Below, piece by piece: positions 10,804 to 23,100 of a stretch of 64,000 nt of DNA. The position numbers were made by a program, and so were the translations under genes. Where the stretch lies: the NCBI GenBank assembly GCA_030844895.1, contig CM061233.1:31244310-31308309 (forward strand), in the 5' to 3' direction. The stretch comes from Ambrosia x helenae. Its lineage: Eukaryota; Streptophyta; Magnoliopsida; Asterales; Asteraceae. The notes under the pieces were generated by a model that saw nothing but the letters and a program-made list of their open reading frames with translations, searched no databases and was not told the DNA's origin. The first letter of the stretch is position 1, and each line of letters opens with the position of its first letter.

Positions 10804-12021
10804 ATGTCTGCTCGCCGCATGCTCCGTGATGCCAGCCAACGCACTGTTCGTGCTCCTGGACAACGTTCTGATCGTCGCCTCGCATCTTTAGTCGCTGAGC
10901 AGATTGCTGCAGTGATCCCAAACCTTGTCAGTGAGATAACCCAGAATAGTAACAGTGCCAACACAGTTAGTACAACTCAATTTCGGTGCACTTTCAAACA
11001 CTTTAACTCCTGCAACCCCACAAAATTCACTGGTGAGGAGGGTGTTACCGGCCTCCTCCAATGGTTTGAAAGCATGGAGAGCACCTTTGTGAACAGTGAA
11101 TGTCCTGATGAACTCCGCGTTCACTATGCTACTAGTGTCCTTCAAAAGGGGGCGCTAACCTGGTGGAATGGCGAAAAGCGCAATCGAGGAGCTGATGTTG
11201 CTTTATCTTTGTCTTGGGCTGAGGTTAAGGAACTCATGATCGTCAAATTCTGCCCTAGGAACGAAATCAGGAAACTGGAGGATGAATTTCGTGAGCTCAA
11301 ACAAGACAGTGGTGAGAATCTTGCGTATAATACTCGATATCATGAACTTAGCATACTGGTTCCACACATGGTCACCCCAGTCTCTCGAGCAATCGAAAAA
11401 TATATCGAGGGATTACCTGACCTGATTCAAGACGTTGTCACTGGAGGCAAATCCACTACGATAGAAGAAGCCATCCAGCTTGCAGCCACTTTAACAGACA
11501 AACACGTAAGGAAAGGAAACTTGGTTAGGAAGGGCACCAAGACGTCTGCTGAGAAAACCACCCATGTTGTTGAACCATCTAAAACCGTTTTAGCAAAGGC
11601 CGCCACTACTTCTTCGAACTCTTAGAAACGAATGGGCGATAATCAGAACCAGGCTGTTGTGGATACTGTGACTCAACCCCCTATCAAGAAAGCCTACACG
11701 GGAATCCATCCTCAATGCAACACTTGTAAGTATCATCACCCTGCAAATCTTCCATGCCGTCAATGCACTAGATGTGGAAGGTTTGGACACTTTGTCACCA
11801 CTTGTCGAGCAATGGTTAGGACACAGGATAATAATCAAACAGCAGCCCAGGAACCACTACCGATTACTAACGGTCGGGCATGTTATCATTGTGGAGACCC
11901 TAACCACATGCGACCTCGATGCCCTAAATTGAATAATGTAAACCTGGTGGCACATGGACGAGCTTTCAATATCAATATCAACGAAGCAAATGGTCAGGAT
12001 GACGTTAATCCCACTCGTTAA
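10804..12021 (+). pseudogene. Gag polyprotein with one in-frame TAG
   Basis: The reading frame from ATG at 10804 (MSARRMLRD) to the stop at 12021 is one frame of about 405 codons broken by TAG at 11623-11625. The first part carries the retrotransposon gag domain (FKHFNSCNPTKFTGEEG, LTWWNGEKRNRG, EYIEGLP-type ending YIEGLPDLIQDVV). After the stop come Cys/His-rich fingers (CNTCKYHH, then CTRCGRFGHFVTTC) and a CCHC knuckle (CYHCGDPNHMRPRC). The end, GRAFNININEA, is the point where the protease would normally begin, but pol is missing. The family is Ty3/gypsy and chromovirus-like; the exact clade is uncertain. Confidence 0.85.
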
Positions 12022-13316
12022 TCCATGGATGGAATCTTCCTAAGACTCGAGAATCCAATACATGTGTTTTCATTTTCTTGATCCTATTATCATTTTGTAC
12101 CCAATTTTGTCGCACTCAGTAGCATATAACATCTGGAAATTTCCTTGCATACTATTGTGTACGAACACAGATTGGAAATTTAGCATATTTGGTTATGTTT
12201 ATTTTAATCGTAGAAGTTTAAAGACTCTACCTTACATTTATTTGAAACATTTGGACTTGATTTCCATGAAAATCAAACTACAAAAAAAAAAAAAAAAAAA
12301 AAAAAAACTTGATACTTGATCCTACAGAGCTTTTCTAAAAACATCATTGTTTGTTATATGAAACTTGATATCTTTCCCTTAATTTGACTATCCATTGAAC
12401 ATTTAATTATTCATGATACTCGTAAACTATTTCTATAGGCTACTAAGATAACACTTATACTTAATGGTTGCCGTACTTATGAACTTGCTTGCATGTGTGT
12501 ATTATTAATTAGTATGTTGATCTATGAAAGACAATTACTACATTATCCACTCAACTCAGACAAACATTTCACTTAAAGGGCTCCTCGGGTGAGTGGTAGC
12601 CCATACGTAAATTTTGTTATGCTTGCAAGTCGTTGTAAACCAATGCAATTGACCTCATTATTACATAGCCTCATTTCATTGATAACGTCTCATTGTAACC
12701 CAACGTGTTTGTTGTGTCATCTTCTTGTGGAACTTATTTGCTTTAATGTGTGTTAGATTAGGATCATAGAAGGACATAAAACCCTAATGTAAGGTAAATT
12801 GATGATTCCGGTCCGGAACGTAATCATGAATTTACAGGTACGTTAAGGTAGTGTGAAATTCTATTAGAGTTTTTGGTAGACGTCAAGTACGTTTTCGATG
12901 TGTCAAAGGTGTGGTGGGTTAGCTGCGGTACACTCTATATATAAACACTAATGACGCATCGAAAATGAGACTGGAAGTCGGACCAGGAACAAACTCTAGT
13001 TACTTGGTAGTTCATTTAGTCTTGTATAGTCAAACAACTCATACATTTATTTTAGGATTCCTAAAACTTGAAGTTTAGTGTTCTACTAGATTTTTTTATT
13101 CTCCTTGTTATTCAAGACGAACCTAATCCAATCCTTAACTCACACCTATCAAACCTCTTATCCAAATCATTCGAAACATTTTACTCTGTACCCATAAATT
13201 TACGTCGTGCCTTAACTCAAAATTTTCAAACCACGGGTATCTTAGTTTCTACCCAAACATCCGAAACCTTATGTTTCTAATAACTTCGGGACGAAGTTTC
13301 TAAAAGTAGGGGATGC
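12022..13316 (+). other. Noncoding 3-prime internal region of the gag-only element
   Basis: No gene is seen. A run of about 27 A lies at 12280-12306. Pol appears replaced or deleted, but a short remnant of the usual pol C-terminus is left just before the LTR (CTTCGGGACGAAGTTTC near 13285). It is followed by the polypurine tract AAAAGTAGGGGATGC (13302-13316). Confidence 0.6.
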
Positions 13317-15850
13317 TGTGACATCCGTCACTTTTTATATATTTTTATAATAATAATAATAATAATAATGATGATAAGTTAGTCTTTTTTTTTTTTACAA
13401 ACAAATACAAGACCCAACACATAGCCCAACCAAAATTATACCCAAAGCACAACCCCTCCTCCTTCTTAAAAATTTCGAAGCCTGTAGCCCAAGGATCCAG
13501 CCCAGACAGCAGGCCCAATACCCGGCCCACTTCCTCCTTTCTTTCTCTCCTGCTGCCGTGCGATCACTCTTCCTTTCTTTTTTTTTATTTATTAATTGTC
13601 ATTTGACCTTGAGTATGGATTGCAAGAATTGGAAACCAAAATCACCTCTTATGGTGATTGAATGACCGAAACAGACAATCCCATTATCACAGCTCATAAA
13701 TTTCATTCTAATCATACCAAAATTCACTCGGTTGACCATTGATAGTCAAACAAATCAAGACCTTCCATTTAAACGATATCACTATAAATTGAACCCTCTT
13801 CCAGAGTCCCTAGATGCCGAAACACAAACCTTCACCTCCAATTCCTGTTAATAGAACGTTTTTATTCAAGAAATTCACGACAGTTGACTTTTCGTTGACT
13901 TATTGTTCGTGCATCATAGAAGCATTGTAAGTATCAATTAAATACATGGATTTGTTTCTGCATACTAGTCGACCAATAACCCCAACGATTCTAGGGTTAT
14001 TGTTTCCTAATTTGTTAGATTAAATTTCTAGGGTTCTTAGTATATTATTTGGGGAAGATGATGAATCGCGTCTGTTTAAATTTATTTCAGAAACAAAATA
14101 ACACAATCATCTTGTTCAGATCAGATGGATAACACAGCTGTTATAAAACGAAGGGTCTCGGGTTCGAGACCGTTTCATGACTTTCTTTTTTTTTTCTTTT
14201 CTTTCTAAGTAATCACAATAACATCCAAACACACAATATAAACAATTAAATCTGGATATAACTCGTTCTCAGGGTCTAGCCCAGTTGGTGGCTAGGCTTG
14301 TGATTAGATTCGAACCGGCCAGAGGCCCGGGTTCGAATCCCACCAACAACAACTATTTTTTTACCCTCTTTTCTTTTACATTTTTGCTATTAACTTTTAA
14401 AAATCGTTTTAAAATACTAAAACTATTTTATAAATTCTACAGAATTTATTTTATGTTATTCCAATGATAAAATTTGCTGTCCAATTTTTAGTTTTTCAAA
14501 AATAATTTATTTTATATATATTATAAATATTACAAGTTTATTCATTTATAATTGTAAAATTCAATAAAAATATCTAAACGATTTTATAAAAATCCACAAA
14601 AATTATCCTAAACTTGTATATCAATAAACATTTCAGAAATAATTTTTATTTCTGAACAACCGTTCATTTTATATTTTTAATTCATTTTTGTTACTTTTAA
14701 TCATAAATAAATCATAATAAATTTTTTCAATATTTTTGCACCAAAATTTTATATAAATTATTTATATTTATCTAGAACAGAAATACAATTTTCAATCTAA
14801 AAGTTCTCTAATTTTAATATTTTTAAATATTAAAGTTATATTTTGACAATTTGAAATAAATAGATTTAATATTCTATTTATAAGAAAATAATTTTATAAA
14901 AAATATTTTCATACTTAAAACTTTATATTGTGACCATCCTTGATTTGAAATTTACAAAAAGACTTTTGTTTATTTATTTAGCGAATTTCTCTTATTTATT
15001 AAACATTAATCAAACGAATACTTATCCCCAATTTGAAACCCTAGAAAATACTTATAGACTAGATAGACTTAGACTTATTTGTTACCTTATACATAGGGTG
15101 ATACTGGCAACGTTGGATTACACTTATTCAATTCCACAAGACTTACCACTTTGCTAATGTGAGTATTACTTATCCCCTTTTTCGCTTTTACAACTTTTGG
15201 GGTGATTCATGCACAAGTATACAAAACCTTCATATTCATTTACACATACATTTTTATTCATTTACAATTCATATACGTGTCTTGTTTATCTTTGTGCTTA
15301 TGTTTGAACATGAACATAGCTTACATACAAAATCATACATCTAGACATAACTCATGTTATGGTGCTCTTTACATATAGACGTAACTTATGTTACGGTGCT
15401 CATTTAGACATAACTTATGTTATGGTGCTCTTTTAGACTTGACACGTGTTAGGGTGCTCATTATCAATTTCATCTTATCAACTTTACATTTGATCTTTGT
15501 CTTGTTTGCTTACTTGTGTGTTTACATAATGCCTTGGTGATGCCAGACACATGAATTGTACTACTTTTCAAACTTATACTATATGTACAAAGCTAGGTAG
15601 TACTCACCAACATCATATGCTGACAAAATTTATTTTTGTGCATGTTTCAGGATAAGCTGCTTGACGTTTCATATAGGACTTTGGACTTAGACTAAATCAA
15701 TCAACTATCTCAATTTTTGTTATGTATTCATTTTCATATGTTGTAAAACGATATTCAATAATCAAATATTTACATTTTAGTACCATGAGCTTTTGAACAA
15801 TCGTCAGTACGTGGCACCTCGATGATTCCGCCATCGGTTGGGGTGTTACA
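13317..15850 (+). repeat. Right LTR of the gag-only element
   Basis: It is 2534 bp, with the same start (TGTGACATCC) and end (GGTGTTACA) as 7548-10086. By eye the two differ at roughly one position per hundred, with several small indels. The A box (14277-14288) and both B boxes (14161-14171 and 14330-14340) are conserved. Confidence 0.9.
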
Positions 15851-15855
15851 GTGAG

Positions 15856-16041
15856 GTCCTAAGTCCAAACATAATTTTGTTGGTCGTGTTGTTGATGTTC
15901 AAATGTTCTCATTATATGGTTAGCTATGAATGTTTGCACGTTACGAACCTTAATAAGTTGGAGGCTAATTTTAACAAAATAAGACAACACTAACAACCTA
16001 TAGTCCTTGGCTAGAATATATGTTATCTCGATAAGGAATCG
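15856..16041. other. Flank between two retroelements, no gene
   Basis: This is AT-rich sequence continuing the target-site flank of the gag-only element. It shows no ORF or repeat that I recognise. Confidence 0.5.
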
Positions 16042-16606
16042 TGTTAGGTATTATGTCAAAGTCAATAGGTCAAAGTTAGTTAATTCTGTTAATTTTGAAG
16101 AATAACTAAAGGGGCAAATCGATCATTTCAAGTTCCTTCCAGTTTTTACATTTTAGGAAGTTTCATCGTTAAGTTCACAACTGGTGGTAGTACAAGGAGT
16201 TAGGGACAAAAGTTTTCAATAATAAACTTAGTTAGTTAGCTCATGTGTCAGGTCGTTATACGTTTGTTCAATCAGTAATTAGGGCATAGAAATTCTCCTT
16301 GTACTACCACCAGTTGTGAACCTGGTGGTAGTACAAGGAGTTAGGGACAAAAGTTGTCAATAATAAACTTAGTTAGTTAGCTCATGTGTCAGGTCGTTAT
16401 ACATTTGTTCAATCAGTAATTAGGGCATAGAAATTCTCCATCCTTTCTTAATCCTTCTCTCTGTACTTTGTTTCTATTTCTTCGGTTATAAATAAAAGTC
16501 CTGAGAGAATTTAGCGTATTTGATTTTGTTTCTAGTTCTTAGATTATTTGTTGATTTAGTAGTCTTTGATGTTGAAAACTTTGTATTTCTGTTGAATTGT
16601 TCAACA
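16042..16606 (+). repeat. Copia LTR with an internal fold-back duplication
   Basis: The LTR runs from TGTTAGGTATT to TTGTTCAACA. About 118 bases (16181-16298) are repeated 141 bases downstream (16322-16439). Between the two copies, 16297-16321 is a perfect reverse complement of 16173-16197 (GTTCACAACTGGTGGTAGTA and five more bases). A promoter-like TATAAATAAAAG lies near 16486. Confidence 0.8.
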
Positions 16607-16675
16607 ATTGGTATCAAAGCCTTGTTGCTCATTGATCTTTGGAGACGATGCAATTGCAATCAATCTAATTAAAGA

Positions 16676-17600
16676 AATGGTGTCCATGAAATATGAATCA
16701 AATAATTTTGATGGTATATTTGGGTCATGGAAAGTCAAGAAGATGGCTATGTTGGTTCATTAGGGAGTTGTTGATATTCTGTTAGGTGAAGCAAACATGC
16801 ATGAAGGTTTAAGAGATAAAGAGAAAACAAATATATTAGAAAAGGCATACTATGTAATAGTCTTGAGTTTAGGAGACAAGGTTTTGAGAGAAGTGTCAAA
16901 AGAAACGTCTGCTGCTGGTGTGTGGACAAAATTAGAGTCAGTGTATATTACTAAGTCTTTAGCCAATCAACTATATCTTAAGAGACGTTTGTACACATAT
17001 CAAATGAGCCCTGGAAAATCCTTAGAAGATTACATTGATGAATTTAATAAGTTCGTTATTGATCTTGAGAACACTGAAGTTGTGTTAAATAATGAAGACT
17101 AGGAAATAATTTTTCTTACTTGTTTACTTGTGTCTTATGAACATTTTGTTGACACCTTGATGTATGGAAAGAGACTTTGTTCATGGAAGAAGTGTTAGCA
17201 GCCTTGAATTCAAACAAATTGAAGAAGTGACATGATGTGTTGTTGGTAAGAGGCAAATAAGTACAAAGAAGTTCTAAACCAAAGAACTCATCAAGATCCA
17301 AACCCAAGTTTAAGAGAAGGTGTTTTGTAAGCAATTCAGAGAAGCATTTCAAGAAAGATTGTCCCGAATAGAAAAAGAAGAAAGGAGATGGTGGAAATTA
17401 TAAGTCTCATGGAAATCAATCACGAGAAGAATCTCTTGATGGATGTGAGAATTCTAATGTGTTAGTAGTTACAAGCAATGAAGAGATAAGTACATTGATA
17501 GTTACATATAAAGAAGTGATAAATGCAGAATGAGTCATGGACTCAGGATGCTCTTATCACATGTGTCCATATAAATAAGTTTTCAAATATTTGGTTATGA
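16676..17600 (+). pseudogene. Copia gag and protease start, several stops
   Basis: The reading frame begins MVSMKYESNNFDG and carries a Copia gag (SWKVKKMAML, GVWTKLESVYITKSLANQLYLK, YIDEFNKFVIDL). In-frame stops fall near 16759 (after AMLVH) and at 17099-17101 (after LNNED). Both are TAG at places where relatives usually have Gln. A TGA stands before VMDSGCSYHMC near 17533, where Trp is expected; DSGCSYHM is the protease active-site region. The copy is dead. Confidence 0.8.
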
Positions 17601-17645
17601 AAGATCTTGGCTCTAGTTAGGAGATGATAGGCTATGAAGGATTGC

Positions 17646-17761
17646 ATGGTTTTATTTACGTATCTTTTACATATAGATGTCGTTTATTGTATCCGTTGAC
17701 TTGGATCCTGGTATGTCACGCGTCTCGCGGTAAAACTCCGCGCGTGGAATTTGAGGGTGTG
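17646..17761. other. Junction sequence, possible LTR remnant
   Basis: This short stretch has an unusual CG-rich segment (GTCACGCGTCTCGCGG near 17715) and ends GGTGTGACA, which resembles an LTR terminus. I cannot assign it further. Confidence 0.3.
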
Positions 17762-18412
17762 ACACCACTCTAGAAGAAGCTAAGCATCTAGCAGTCACTT
17801 TAACTGACAACCTTGTGAAGAATGTTACATTGATTCGAAAAGGTGAGAACAAAGCCGACGATACACAGTAATAAATCTATTGGACTGATAACCCCACTCG
17901 GATACGTGGACCATTGGTATAGGGAAACGTGGGTTATTGTTATCGATAAACACAGACTCAAACATAAACAGGTGAACCATATGCATATGGGATGGACCAT
18001 ATTAAACATGTCATAAGGTTTGATTATGCAAACATTATTGCCTAGTATTTGTTTTCACATATAAACTAGAATTGCCATGACACTAGAATTGTACAAATTT
18101 TATACACATGATACATTACACAAACCTATGTATTTCTCACCAACTTTTATAAACCCAAAATATTTTCCAAATTAACATGATTTAGGGAATAATGAAGTTT
18201 GATGGATTAAGTTTTGCTTGAAGGATTATTTGAAGCTTTTATTTGTTTTATTTTATGATGATGTATTCGTATTTGGATTTGCTTTACACAATGCTTAATT
18301 TTGAGATATTTAGAATTATCAATAAAGTATTTGCGTTTAATTAATTTCCATGAGTTATTGAACAATCGTCACTACGTGACACCTTGATGTTTTCGTCATC
18401 GGTTAGGAGGCT
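17762..18412 (+). mobile_element. Internally deleted chromovirus-like fragment (gag piece plus LTR end)
   Basis: At 17762-17870 the translation TLEEAKHLAVTLTDNLVKN matches the gag at 10804 (TIEEAIQLAATLTDKHVRK). At about 18345-18410 the DNA matches the 3-prime part of the LTR at 7548-10086, with TTGAACAATCGTCACTACGT and then a diverged CATCGGTTAGG. The middle resembles LTR sequence. It is a diverged relative of the gag-only element with most of the interior lost. Confidence 0.6.
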
Positions 18413-19396
18413 TCCGGTGGATAAACTAGTCACTTATATAACGAAATAGCGATCTCTATCATGACAACCACACTTGAACCATACATTCTATATTAAAATA
18501 AAGCACTGAACATCAACATATCACACTGAGCAACACTATATGCGAACTTGTGGAATTCGCTACACCACAAAGTGTGTTAAAAGAACTTATCATTATATCA
18601 TTATAACAAGCCCAATCCAAATATCAGTGTTGTAACGATCCCCTAAATGATGGAAGGCCAAACCGCTGCATGATTTGGCGTATGGAGATATTTTTGGCGA
18701 TATTTTCATTCATCGCTTATGGATCTGGTTACACACTTACACTCATAGTCCAAATTAGGCCGTTTTTACGTTTAAAGCTTTTCTTTCCTATCTTCGTATG
18801 TCTAACATCTAACAGATAGTTCACTTTTAGATTAGTCTATAAGGAAACATCCTAGTGATTAATTAGTGTATTTCACAACAAAAAAAAATTAAAAGTTTAA
18901 ATAGTATACCGCTTGTAATGTATTTATACTTTTGAAAATCTAGGAGTTAATAAAAAAATTTAACTTGGATTAAACCACGTAACACAAAATCACAAATATA
19001 ATCAACACTTTCATCATGTTTTTATAACTTTTTTTTTATATAAAAACAAAACCTTTTCTTTCAACAAGTGTGGAACATATCTTTCATAAAAAAACTTTAT
19101 TGAATCACACATCGGGCCTTGCATCCATAGCAAACAAAACACGTGAACCATATTTTGGATGCTTATGGCGATCCCCGTGAATAAACATGACCCTTTAGTT
19201 TTTATCTTATTACTTTTTAATAAATAGGCCACAGAAAATGCCTAAAAATAGCATTTTTATACTATGAAAACAGTACATATTCCACTAAATATCATATATA
19301 TTTTAGGCTTTAATTAAGTTGTGAATTTCATAAAACTTAACCCTAGAGATGTCAAGATCTAAATGATTTATTGGGTCAATGTTCGTAAATTATTGA
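18413..19396. other. Intergenic sequence, nothing recognised
   Basis: AT-rich. Short ORFs on the minus strand (for example 19014-19232) lack any protein-like feature. No repeat structure was seen. Confidence 0.5.
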
Positions 19397-19465
19397 TTAG
19401 AAAAAAACAGGGCAAATTACATTAGGATAGCATGTAAGCGGACAATAAGCTGCGTCGTCACCTTT
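19397..19465 (-). mobile_element. 3-prime end fragment of the RT-RLE non-LTR element family
   Basis: The sequence GGCAAATTACATTAGGATAG and about 45 further bases match 26865-26930, the 3-prime end of the larger non-LTR element, at roughly 80 percent by eye. Both copies are minus-oriented and stop at the same GGGYAAATTAC point, which defines the family 3-prime terminus. There is no poly(A). Confidence 0.6.
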
Positions 19466-19916
19466 TTTCTGAATATAATATGTTAATTTTCTTTACAGGA
19501 TGTTCGTTTGCGCAAGAGGTGTGGTTTCGTTTAGAGGCTTGGTGCAGATTAAGTCACAGCTTTGCTTTTGATGTTTCAGACATCGTTCACATGCCGGAAA
19601 ATCAAAGATTATCGAATAACAATAGCATCATTCTCAGGGGTATTATCTATACTTCTTTATGGACTTTATGGAACGAGCGCAACAATAGGATTTTCAATGC
19701 TAAAAAGCGAAGACCTATAGAGATTATAGAAAATATAAAGTCAATTTCATTTTTCTGGTTTTGTCATAGGGCTAGACATATTGATATCGATTGGTGTAAG
19801 TGGCGTTGTTGCCCTATGGATTAATGTTTGTTAGGTGTTTGTGCTCGTAGGTCCTTGTTTTGAGGACGCTCGAGCTTTTGTTTTAATGAAGTTTTCTTAA
19901 AAAAAAAAAAAAAAAA
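19466..19916 (+). pseudogene. L1-type LINE 3-prime fragment (zf-RVT region) with poly(A) tail
   Basis: The ORF at 19480-19824 reads GCSFAQEVWFRLEAWC and then TSLWTLWNERNNRIFN, the C-terminal zf-RVT domain found after RT/RNase H in plant L1-like elements. The upstream RT is missing, as in 5-prime-truncated insertions. After the stop at 19824 come about 75 bases of 3-prime UTR and an A18 tract at 19899-19916. Confidence 0.8.
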
Positions 19917-20137
19917 GATGTAACCCTTTATTTTAGTGAGATTTCACTTGTTAGTTATGTTATTAATTATTATATAATATATCCATTTGGTTTTATACAT
20001 ACGTGTATGTATATGTAACACATGTCAAATATCCAATGTACAACGGTACTAAACTAACCAAAAGCTCGTGAATCCAACTTACAAAACAACTATTTGTAAC
20101 CATTTGTCACATGCATGTGTATCTTTCACCACCTCCA
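19917..20137 (+). promoter_or_regulatory. Upstream region of the LRR receptor gene
   Basis: This short AT-rich interval lies between the LINE tail and the LRR gene start. TATATAATATATCC at about 19971 is a possible TATA element. If so, the LINE insertion lies just upstream of the core promoter. No transcription start can be fixed. Confidence 0.3.
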
Positions 20138-23100
20138 ATGGCATACACCTTCATCCTAAATCTCTTCTTCATCCTATCATCATGTCTTCAACTCCACCAT
20201 GCCCAATCTCAATCCTTATTCACACTCCAATCCCTCTTAACAACCTTCAACGCGCGCGGCACAACAAACTACTGCGTTAGCAGCGCAACAAGCAGCGTCG
20301 CTATAAACCTCCCCACCCCTCCAAACTCTTCTCTAACACTAGTGTGTTACAATAACACCATCACCCAACTTCACATCACCGGAAACAAAAACCATAACAC
20401 CAACAACAAAAACTATGAAAGCATATCAACTACCACATTTTTCGATACGATTTCCGCCTTGTTCCCTAGCTTAAAGGTCATCTCATTGGTCTCATTAGAC
20501 CTCAACGGGCCTTTACCATCAGCAGTTCTTGCAAACACTTTTTCCACATTGGAAATACTCAACCTTAGCTCGAACGGGTTTACTGGAAACATACCGTTCG
20601 AGCTAAATTATTTAAAATACTTGCAAACCTTAGTACTTGATCATAACAACTTCCAAGGCAATGTCCCTAACTGGCTTGGTTCACTCACTTCATTATCAGT
20701 ATTAAGCTTTAAAAACAATTCCCTTGAGGGTATATTACCCTTTTCGCTAGCGCGATTGACCGCTCTTCGTGTGCTAGATCTCTCATTTAACCGGTTATCC
20801 GGTGATGTCCCGGTTGATTTCAGACATTTAACCAATCTTCAAGTTTTTAACATAGAAAACAATAAGTTTGGGCCCAGTTTCCCGGTTTTGCATAACCGGT
20901 TATTAATATTATCACTTAGTAATAACAAATTTGGTAACGGTATCCAAGGGTATGATCTACAAGTCTTTTACCAACTGCGAAAACTCGATCTATCTTTAAA
21001 CGAGTTCAACGGTCCATTTCCTGATTTTTTATTCTCACTTCCTTCAATTTCATATATAAACATATCTAACAATAAGTTTACTGGAAAATTAACACAAAAC
21101 GTGTCATGTGGCAATGAACTTTCATCGGTTGATTTATCGTTCAACCGGTTTACTGGAGAGTTGCCTGGTTGCATGCAAAGGGTTGGTGTGTTGTACAAAG
21201 GGAATTGTTTGTCAAATGTGGGTAAAAACGATCAGCGTAACGTATCGTTTTGTCATAACGAGGCGTTAGCGGTTATGATTGAGCCTCGTCCAAGTGGGAA
21301 TGGTTCGACGAAATCGTCTAAGGCTAAAATAGTTGTGGCTTCTAGTGTGGTTTGTGGTGTTGTGGTTGGAGGTGTTGCATTGTTTGGTGTGGTGTTGGTT
21401 GTTGTTAGGAGTGAGTGTTTTGGTGGTGGGTGTGCTGCAACGCCTCAGATTAAGGTTTTGCTTGAGAAGGTTTCACCTGCTTTTACTGTTAAAATGCTCA
21501 CAGATGCAAGTAAGAAATTATTTACTTCCTTGTTTACATATTTTTAATTTTAATTATAAGTTCATTTAATTTACAAACGCCAAGCAGTTGACCGTGGAGT
21601 GGTTTGTGAAATTGTGCCACTTGCTGTATTCCTTCTTACCGATTTATTCCATTGGTTAGCGGTTTCTGATTTATTGGCATTTTGCCGCTATCGCGTAACA
21701 TCCAATTCTTGATTCGTCAAATCACCCTCTCTTGGGCACCAATTTCTCTGGTATTGCTGGTCCTATTTTTCTCTGTAAAGCAGGACACATTAATTAGTGG
21801 TCAGTTTCCTACAATCTCCACTACGTTGGAATCGGCTTCCATGAGATCGACTTCAAGCTAGACTTGTTTCGAGCTCTATGTATTGGATTGAGCTTCGCTT
21901 TTTAAAAATTTTCAAGTTCGAGCTTAACTCAGTTCCAACTAGTATATTGTTTTTCAAATAATATTTACATACATATATAACTTTATATTTATTAATTTTA
22001 TATTTTTTCATATAGGAATGGGTTCTTATGCAATCAGATTTTTATTACATAAATTAAAAGTTATACTTTATATATATAATAAGTCCATTCGGACTCACAA
22101 GCTTAGGGATGGCAAAAAAAACCCGAGCCCGACGGGTATACCCGCAACCCGAAGCAATTGGGACGGGTATACCCGATACCCGACGGGTATGAGACGGGTT
22201 TGGTATTGGAAAAAAAATATTTCGCGGGTATGGGACGGGTATGGTATTAGGTGATACCCGACCCGATTACCCGAAATTAAATACCCGTCTACCCGAAATA
22301 TATACCCGAATACTTTTAAGTTTTATATATATGTTTTCTTAACTATTTTTAGCAATGTTTCATTCTAATAGATTCATTATTTGAAGAATATACTTTTCGT
22401 TTAAAATATATATTCTAATAACATTATTATTTATATTTATATGCTATGAAATATATAAATAGTTTTCAAAATTCATACTATAATATATATTTACATCTTA
22501 AATGTTTCAAAGATTATTATGGTGATGATAATATATATGTTACTTATTACAATTTCATATGCTCTAGATTTTTTAAAACATAAGACTATAAAAGAAAATA
22601 AAAATATATATATACATGCAAATACCAACGGGTATACCCGATACCCGCGGGTATGCTCTATACCCGACGGGTAATACCCGACAAAAACCCGACGGATAAT
22701 GGGACGAGTATGGTATGAGATTTTATAACCGGGTATGGGTATGGTATTAGCTAAACCCGACCCATACCCGACCCGTTGCCATCCCTACGACAAGCTCATT
22801 CAAACTAGATGTGTTTAGTTTGAGTCGAGCTAATTTGATAAACCAGATTCGTAGTTTACGAATACTTGGTTTACACTTTTAGATATACATAGCAAAAAGG
22901 AAAAAGGTTCAACAAAAAATAAATATTACAAACCCAATAGATATAGAATGTGTGATCGTGTTTAAAGTATAAACCGGCTACACATTAATTTTTAAATATT
23001 ATAATTCTCGTGAATAAAACCTCTACAATTAATAATATATGTCAATAGAATTTGTACTTGTATTTTAGGTGTATTCCTTTTTAGATCATTTATATATTCA

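Larger units (their letters stand above)
7543..15855 (+). mobile_element. Complete non-autonomous Ty3/gypsy-like LTR element encoding only gag (TR-GAG type)
   Basis: Two direct repeats (7548-10086 and 13317-15850) flank an internal region of 3.2 kb. The ends are canonical: LTRs start TGTGACATCC and finish GGTGTTACA, and a 5-bp target duplication GTGAG flanks the whole (7543-7547 and 15851-15855). A Met-initiator primer-binding site follows the left LTR and a purine tract AAAAGTAGGGGATGC precedes the right LTR. The only coding sequence is a gag with zinc knuckles; protease, RT, RNase H and integrase are absent. This matches the published TR-GAG concept of elements mobilised in trans. The host site appears to have been the decayed Copia-like sequence on either side. 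Confidence 0.9.
16042..17645 (+). mobile_element. Truncated, decayed Ty1/Copia element
   Basis: It has a left LTR (16042-16606), a primer-binding site TGGTATCAAAGCC (16609-16621) and a broken gag-protease region that ends soon after the protease active site. RT, integrase and the second LTR are missing. The right boundary near 17645 is approximate. Confidence 0.8.

Noticed and set aside
22018..22254. 78-residue ORF in intron 1 of the LRR gene
   Set aside because: It is derived from the CGGGTA arrays of the hAT-like element.
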